NCBI GenBank assembly: GCA_910592205.1 | Contig: CAJVPJ010000141.1 | Coordinates: forward strand, 1 to 40,601 | Direction of reading: 5' to 3' | Length of the DNA stretch: 40,601 nt | Source: Paraglomus occultum | Taxonomy: Eukaryota > Glomeromycota > Glomeromycetes > Paraglomerales > Paraglomeraceae | Shown: positions 31,432 through 40,601 of the stretch, piece after piece | How the letters are laid out: the number at the start of each line of letters is the position of its first letter | How positions within the stretch are numbered: position 1 is the first letter of the stretch | Made by a program: the position numbers and the translations under genes | Notes under the pieces: model-generated | Told to the model about the DNA's origin: nothing | Database searches by the model: none | Seen by the model: the letters and a program-made list of their open reading frames with translations, nothing else

Positions 31432-33674
31432 TCATTTCTTTGGTCCAAATATAAAAGGAATGAATGACACCTTCCCGTCAGCCCAGACCTAATCGAAATA
31501 GAATTTAGCATACCACACAATTTACTCGAGCTTAAAACATGATCTACACATACCAGACATAGCAAAGCACCTCTAATAAATTGCTTTGCAAAAGCCATTG
31601 TAACTGATGTAGGAGATTGTTTCTCTTCGGGGACGTCTTCCAGTGAAAGCTCGGGCTGACTTCCATATGGACCGCGTATATATCCAAGACGAGTTAACAA
31701 GCTTGATCCAGATGGAACTTCCGTCGGAGCTTTTACTTGATAAACAACTAAACATCTCTTGTCCTCACAATTGACAACGAGACGCTTACTACTCGGATCT
31801 ATAACCATGTGACGAATTTCGTCGCCGAGACTGTCGATAGGTGAAGTGTTAGTAGAAACCGAAATAATGCATAAAGCTGCCCATTGAACAACTTACTCTT
31901 CTGGACCAATGGTCATGTAGTCCTCTCGAATCTCAACATCGTCGAATGGTCGCCATTCTCTATGTAGACTTGGATCTATGACCAGTGTGTATACTTTCGT
32001 ATCATTCGAGCATGCCATAAACAGCGCTCGACTATTGCTTAACCAACATGCGGTCTAATGAGTAAATACTTATCAGTTTATAAGGTAAGTATATCTTGCT
32101 AGAGATTCATCATTAACATTGGATAGAATGTTCCACATACCTTTACATAGCCTTCAGATGGACTTCGAAAGATTACTCGTATCCATTCACTGGTTTCCCA
32201 TAATATACAATAACCGCTCCTACATACAAGTGGTTATTCAGGGTACGTTAATCCAACTGTTAACAATCGTAACGGATGTAACAGAACTGTGTGCAATTGT
32301 ACCCACAACGTCGACGAGAACAGATATGTTCCATCTGAACTCCAATTTAATACTACAACCGTGCCGGAACCCTTTAATGGCATGCTCGTGTTAAAAGCCG
32401 TATCCCATATTACGATAGATCCGTCTATAGAACCCGTCGCCAGCAATGTGATGGTCATCTATTAAGGAATCAATGTGCGAATAGAGTTCTCTCACAAAGA
32501 AACAATTCCCAAAGGATATCTTCCTTTCGGATGCCATGCAAGCGTAACAATGTTGTCATGTCCTGGATAATTAAGATAATGCATCCACGCTGACAGCGGT
32601 GCAGTAATTCCGCCCTCGTCTGGTTGCCTTATGTTTTCGACACGAAGTGACAATTCCCACAAGCATAACCCGCGTCTTGTTCGATAGACAATCTCACGTT
32701 AAATTAAGCATCGACACGGTTTTCATTGCATTTCACGATCGTGACTCACCGACATCCAACCGCCAAAATGTTTCCACCCAACGGTTTCCACTCTATACAT
32801 GTTATATCCTTTTGCAAATCATTTTCTAATACCTCCGGAAACCAATCTGAATCATTCAATGGCCATGTAAGTGAGATGAAACTTTATAGACCACAACCGA
32901 TAACAACTGTGTCATACTTTCACTACGAAGATCATACAAAAACACAGCGCCCAACCGGTGGACAAAAGCTATGACAGATTTGTATGAATGCCATGTGATT
33001 AATCTTGTGGGATATTTATCGTTCTCCATCTGCAACTTTGTAAGAAAGTCTTTGACGTTGGATGCAGATATTAATTTTACTAAAGCAGTTGGTAAGGTGT
33101 CCAATGCTGCCTCCTTTAGGTTCCGTACGGTATCATTGATAGTTGTCCTTAACCATACAGCTGGACCAACAACGGGTTGAACTATGTGTTGTTCTACGAT
33201 TTCTGTGACAGGATCGCGACGAGGCAACCGCCGAGGTGTCAATTGGGGACCCGATGAATGAAGCTCATGGAAGGCGAAGTCGTAGGGTAATTTTAAAGCA
33301 GGATATAATACACCCTGAATTGGAATATTCTGCGCATTAATGAATTGAATATGAATATTTGAAAACTTTTCAATGTCCTTTACGCGTACCTCGGCAAGTG
33401 TATATACAGTCAGTCTTTCATCTTGAACATCACCCAAATGGACTTGAATTTTTTTAAAATGGAATAAATCAGAATTGGATAATGAATTGTCGCGTACTTT
33501 GAGTTGAGATAGACGTCATACCTAGGCACCCGTTCACTTCAGCGACGGTCACCTCGTCCTCTTGTGGGTGACCTTCCTGGGAGAGCTCTACGCAGTTCAA
33601 ATTTTATGTTGTTACCAATATTATTCCTTATAATAAGGTTATCGAGATTTGGACCTACCACTAATGTCTATCAT
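31432..33674 (-). CDS. AAAS: Nucleoporin Aladin (AAAS), WD-repeat protein
   Basis: Eleven minus-strand exons give 507 residues: 33674-33659, 33587-33522, 33442-33390, 33314-32918, 32846-32750, 32675-32504, 32458-32307, 32219-32141, 32054-31897, 31830-31554 and 31488-31432. The start is MIDISELSQE. Aladin features include EVNGCLVHLGD, ITWHSYKSVIAFVH, CIEWKPLGGNILAVGCRRGL, LATGSIDGSIVIWDT, NWSSDGTYLFSSTL, WETSEWIRVIFRSPSEGYVK, TACWLSNSRALFMACSNDTK and the C-terminal GALLCLVWADGKVSFIPF. WD repeats should form a beta-propeller anchored at the nuclear pore by NDC1. The human protein is 546 residues. The intron between exons 6 and 7 is only 45 nt and would use a GTTTCT donor, the weakest junction. 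Confidence 0.95.
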
Positions 33675-34473
33675 ATCGTTTTGTGTGAGACCCTCCAAGA
33701 TCCAAGCTTGCTATGAAAATCAAATCACATGTACGCTATTGTCAACCGAAAAGTGATAATCATGTGATTTCAAAATTAAAATAGTAACAGTCATATAAAT
33801 ACTCTAGAACAAGCCATTGTTATCGAAAGTCTCGATCCAGATATATGACATTCGTTTCCTTCATTATATCTACGCCTGCGAATCGAGTGTTTATAGAGTA
33901 GCATCCTTACAAATATTAAATAGATGTTCCGCATCACATATTAATATATCGCAGAGCACATCGTTGTTTAGTAGAAATGAACAATGTTCTTCCTGCGTTA
34001 ATGCAGTGTCAGCTAGCGTAAATCGTCGCTGTCGTAAAATCCTTGCTTAGGAAAAAATTATTATTGAGGCGATTCGAACGACATCGTCAATATTGTCCTT
34101 TGAAATTAGTCATGAACTCTGTCAATAATAGTTGATTCTGCCTACGAGATCCGTCAATACTATTAAATTCGCCATTGGCAGACAATTTCGCGTGACATCA
34201 TAAACGGACTAAATATTACTTGATTCTGTCTATCATTAGAGAATTAAGCGACGGTTCCGTACAGGCTTGGATAGAGATGGTGAAATGGCTGGTTGTTCTC
34301 GCCATCCAGAAAATACATAATGAAAACGAGTATCAAAATTTCTTAAAAATCCACACTAGATAAACTAGCATGATACAGCATTTGTCTTTATTCTTGGTAA
34401 TACAGAAATAGTACAAACGTCTTATTTGCCTAACCGTCATGATAGCCAACAATCAATCTTACCATGCTCCCTC
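33675..34473. other. Intergenic between Aladin and MCM5
   Basis: Aladin promoter and MCM5 3' flank, both on the minus strand. The plus-strand ORF at 33817-34050 lacks any supporting feature. A CATATTAATATAT motif occurs near 33936. No gene is supported. Confidence 0.6.
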
Positions 34474-37825
<3,352 letters not shown>

Positions 37826-37922
37826 TGTACACAAGTTGTAGTATTAACCAAGGGATTGATAAGAATTCAAAGTATTTCTGTAGAAGTTGACAGACTATCT
37901 GCAAAATCTTGGAGAAATGTTA

Positions 37923-37934
37923 GTCGCGACGCGA
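37923..37934. promoter_or_regulatory. MBF/E2F-like CGCG elements upstream of MCM5
   Basis: GTCGCGACGCGA holds two overlapping CGCG cores 98-109 bp upstream of the MCM5 ATG. In fungi, MluI-box (ACGCGT/ACGCGA) elements bound by MBF drive G1/S expression of MCM genes. In such AT-rich DNA the clustering is notable. The function is inferred. Confidence 0.4.
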
Positions 37935-38597
37935 TTCATATCGTGTAACGTATGATCAGCGTGAAATGGTTTTAATTATTTTATCTTTTAGGTCGTATAA
38001 TATTCGTATAGTCCCGACGCCTTTGCTGAAATTCTCACGCAAACTCTTTCGATCCTTATTCTGAAACCTTAGGGAGAGACTGTATCAACCAATCGCGACG
38101 TTCTGTCGAGAAAACGAGAAATCACGTCTTTTAGACAATCTTTCAACAAGTGTCATTGTACTAGTGATGATATCAAAAAGGAAGTGGTTCAATAAATGTT
38201 CAGCAGATAAATATGTAAAAATGCTCGGATCAATAAAAATCAAGGAATGTATGTATCCTGGTGGCATATTACTATTCATATGGAATGAAGGCATGAGGCA
38301 GTTATGGATTAATTGAAAGCGATAGGTTTGTTGCTATTCAACATTATTATTTTATTGGATGAAGGAGAATTACTATTCTATTCAACAGCAACCCAATATT
38401 AATATCCATTAGTAAGCAATACTTTTTGGTCCTTAATTATAATTGTTATTATTTTGTATTGTCTATGAATTACATTTTAATGTATGATTCATCATCAGGG
38501 AATAAGTACTTTAATAAATCTAATTCTGAAGTTGCTTGGCAAGAACAACGTAACGTCGTCTGGTGTAGAAAACATTAGTAAAAGACTTAAGTCAGAA

Positions 38598-38603
38598 ACG
38601 CGT
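38598..38603. promoter_or_regulatory. MluI cell-cycle box ACGCGT
   Basis: A perfect ACGCGT flanked by A and CA (AACGCGTCA) lies about 770 bp upstream of MCM5 and about 100 bp past the YIPF6 stop codon. It could be a distal G1/S element of MCM5, or chance. Confidence 0.25.
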
Positions 38604-38705
38604 CAAATATGTCATAAAGTTTCAATGTAAACAGTAAATGGATTATCCAATTACTCGACGGAAGAAAAAGGTGCAAGTTCGCGTAATCTTGCGATCGTTC
38701 TCACT

Positions 38706-39988
38706 TTAAGAGATCAAAACAATCCATCCAATTACGAAATAAAATAAAACCAATGGATACACGGCCAGAGCACGACGATTGGACAGATGTGATGTGGTGA
38801 GAAAATTAACCGAAGCTGAATAGCAGGAAAGTGTTAGTTGTCAAAAAATAATTTACAAAAAATGACGAAATCTTCACATTCCTACCATAAGATGACCATG
38901 CAAATGCCAAAATCACAAATGGTAATCTTATAATTATTCTCTTAACAAACAGTGAAACCAATGCTACTATAACAAGAGGGAAAATGCAATAGCCGAGAAT
39001 GCATACAGATTGGAAAAAGGATCTGTCAAGGTACAAGGAAACAAAAAAGCGTTAATGACGCGGAACATGCTTTGTAGAGCTCGCATCTGAAATACTTACA
39101 TTGAGCCACCAAGTAGTTTGGCGTTGATGGTAATAATAATAGCACCACACCACACGATCACAAAAGTCCCTGTGAACATGGGAACTTCCTGATCTGCAGG
39201 CGCTGTAACACTCAACATTCTATCCGGTGAAGAAAACATCATTTCTAATGTTATGAATAAAATTTGATTCGAAACGATATGGTTACGCAACTACAAAATC
39301 TTCCAAGAATGCTTACATTGCCAACGACAGGCATAAAATCAGCGGTCCCCATAAGTCCCCTATGCAAGAATAAGTATAAATAAGTTATGTGACACTCAAA
39401 GCAAAATCATGTTATTGGCAGCTCGATCCTGACTTACAATCACGAAGGACGTCCCTTTTTGCGTTTGGATGAAGAACTTGCTGCAACTTCAATGCAACAT
39501 TCCGAAGATCGCGAAGCTAATTGAAACCAACATGACACTAAAACCTTAGTTCCACCTACAAATTAATCACACCAGCGCATCCTTCAACATTCTCTTACTC
39601 GTAATAGTTCTATGCCCTCTCGTTTTCCCAATCCTTTTCTCACTCAACGTACAATAGTTTCAGATACTGGTTCATCCAAAGTATCACTAACAAATCTTCT
39701 TCCTTCTGAACTCAGCCCTCTACCTCCTATAGAACCTGAGACTATTGGTGGCGGTGTTTCTATATCCACCACAGTCGCCGAACTGCTCGCTTTTCCCGTT
39801 ACCTTGCGTGTTGGGGGAGGAGCAGAAGATCGTGAAGCTGGTGGGGTACGAGTGTCCCCGAAAGGGCGATTGACGTCGTCGGCATCAGGTTCTATGGTAG
39901 TAGTGGCGTCGTCGAGTTCGAAAGGATTAGCATAAGACGCTGTATTGGAATGTAGCGGGGAGGAGTGTTCGTCTACTGGAGAAAGCAT
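38706..39988 (-). CDS. YIPF6: Yip1-domain Golgi membrane protein, YIPF6/Yip4 type
   Basis: Six exons (39988-39653, 39516-39438, 39359-39317, 39219-39100, 39022-38886, 38815-38706) give 274 residues. The N-terminus is cytosolic, Ser/Pro/Thr-rich and disordered. It ends in the conserved TLDEPVSETI|LRDLRNVALKL segment (split by an intron) and VLRDWDLWGP. Five membrane helices follow: LILCLSLAIML, FTGTFVIVWCGAIIIT, SVCILGYCIFPLVIVAL, RLPFVILAFAWSSYA and YPLVLFYFVIGWIVLI. INAKLLGGSISFFQSVC matches YIPF6. The protein binds Rab GTPases and acts in ER-Golgi trafficking. The intron between 39316 and 39220 uses the CCGGATAG acceptor; an earlier TTAG would break phase. The human protein is 236 residues; the excess is in the N-terminus. 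Confidence 0.95.
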
Positions 39989-39989
39989 A

Positions 39990-40075
39990 CTGGGAAGTGA
40001 AGGAAAAGGATGGGAATAAATAGGAAAAACAACGTGAAAATAAAGTAAGGAAACGACCCGACTATGGGCTTACCT
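39990..40075 (-). other. Likely 5'UTR intron of YIPF6
   Basis: On the minus strand, GATTCGAG is followed by GTAAGC. Then comes a pyrimidine-rich stretch ending in CACTTCCCAG, one base before the start ATG at 39988. The sites are strong and the size (about 86 nt) fits the other introns here. Confidence 0.55.
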
Positions 40076-40601
40076 CGAATCTTGTCGTTGTAGCTGAAAA
40101 AGCCAGTGTTAGAATTTTATTTTAACATCAAATCTATTTCTCAACGGCAAAACACGTGATTTCAGTTCTTAACGCTAACATAAATCACGGGATTACCCGA
40201 ACGTTAGAGCTAGAATTGAACATTTGACCATGTGAGTTAAAAATTGCCACAGCTGTGGCCCATGGTTGAGATATCTCTATATTAAAAATATTTAATATCA
40301 AGTTCAAAATTTTCAGTACTTTAGAAGTATTTTATATTTGACGACGTGATATTTCAGTTATTGTGGAAAATTTCCCCCTCCTAATCAAATTAGTTTTATA
40401 TAATAATAGTGCATCCATACATAAAAACTATGTTAGCGGATGAATAAATTGTGTAATTTCGTCCCATATTAATATAGTGGAGGGTAGTGATTATAGTTTA
40501 TCCAGATTAGAGCAAAGAGGTTTTTCTTCTTGTTATACAGGAAGGATAGAAGTGGCCACGAACATTCAAAAAGCGTGTTGCCTTTACTGGAGCAAACGTA
40601 T
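40076..40601. other. Intergenic, upstream of YIPF6
   Basis: This is AT-rich promoter-side sequence of the minus-strand YIPF6 gene. A CATATTAATATAG motif lies near 40466. No gene is seen before the window end. Confidence 0.5.

Larger units (their letters stand above)
37826..38705. other. Intergenic: MCM5 promoter and YIPF6 3' flank
   Basis: No coding sequence is supported. It contains CGCG-core elements: GTCGCGACGCGA (37923-37934), about 100 bp from the MCM5 start, and ACGCGT (38598-38603). Confidence 0.6.

Noticed and set aside
39231-39263. Apparent frameshift in YIPF6 at the ATTAG acceptor, suggesting a pseudogene
   Set aside because: A second acceptor, CCGGATAG ending at 39220, restores phase and gives the expected CLSLAIMLSV passage.
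39612-39935. 107-codon plus-strand ORF
   Set aside because: It is antisense to the N-terminal exon of YIPF6 and has no recognisable features.

Overview
This is a eukaryotic, AT-rich nuclear window in which almost every gene is cut by short GT-AG introns (mostly 45-140 nt, many with TTNAG or CAG acceptors). The gene set is fungal: an Sfl1-like heat-shock-type factor, an Ups1-like PRELI protein, and GCP5/6-type Spc97/Spc98. A degenerate lineage-specific multigene family resembles one I recall from arbuscular mycorrhizal Glomeromycotina (Rhizophagus-like). I infer a Glomeromycotina fungus; the phylum-level call is moderately confident, and no species is claimed. I rebuilt gene models by hand, chaining open frames through splice sites with consistent phase, so several models differ from single-frame ORFs.

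Layout. 0.2-2.4 kb is an accessory patch on the minus strand. It holds a Tc1/mariner relic (premature TGA, 3' half missing) abutting the truncated 3' end of a family gene. The start region of that gene carries three tandem repeats whose periods are multiples of three. 4.6-5.7 kb (+) is a four-TM membrane protein. 7.0-8.0 kb (+) is a PRELI/Ups1-like mitochondrial lipid-transfer protein. 9.1-12.6 kb (+) is a gamma-tubulin complex component. 12.8-14.1 kb (+) is a nine-exon HOP2 meiotic recombination gene. 14.1-20.7 kb is a gene-poor stretch with microsatellites and AT palindromes. 20.7-23.6 kb (+) is the Sfl1-like transcription factor. 24.4-25.6 kb (+) is TAN1/THUMPD1, with a GC-AG intron and a tandem duplication at its 3' end. 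27.3-28.5 kb (+) is a dead pogo/CENP-B-type transposase. 29.0-29.6 kb (+) is an orphan three-exon gene of unknown function.

The right third is a minus-strand run of conserved housekeeping genes in the same orientation: YIPF6/Yip4 (40.1-38.7 kb), MCM5 (16 exons, 37.8-34.5 kb) and the nucleoporin Aladin (11 exons, 33.7-31.4 kb). These three gene models close completely, with every junction in phase.

The neighbouring genes do not form a pathway. They are a typical eukaryotic mix: DNA replication, meiosis, microtubule nucleation, nuclear pore, tRNA acetylation, Golgi trafficking, mitochondrial lipid transfer and stress transcription. I found no bacterial-style operon, CRISPR array, rRNA or convincing tRNA. 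I see no clear undescribed system. The most unusual items are the in-frame tandem repeat at the family-gene start, the duplicated TAN1 tail, the intact HOP2, the orphan gene at 29 kb and the recurring intergenic AT palindromes.
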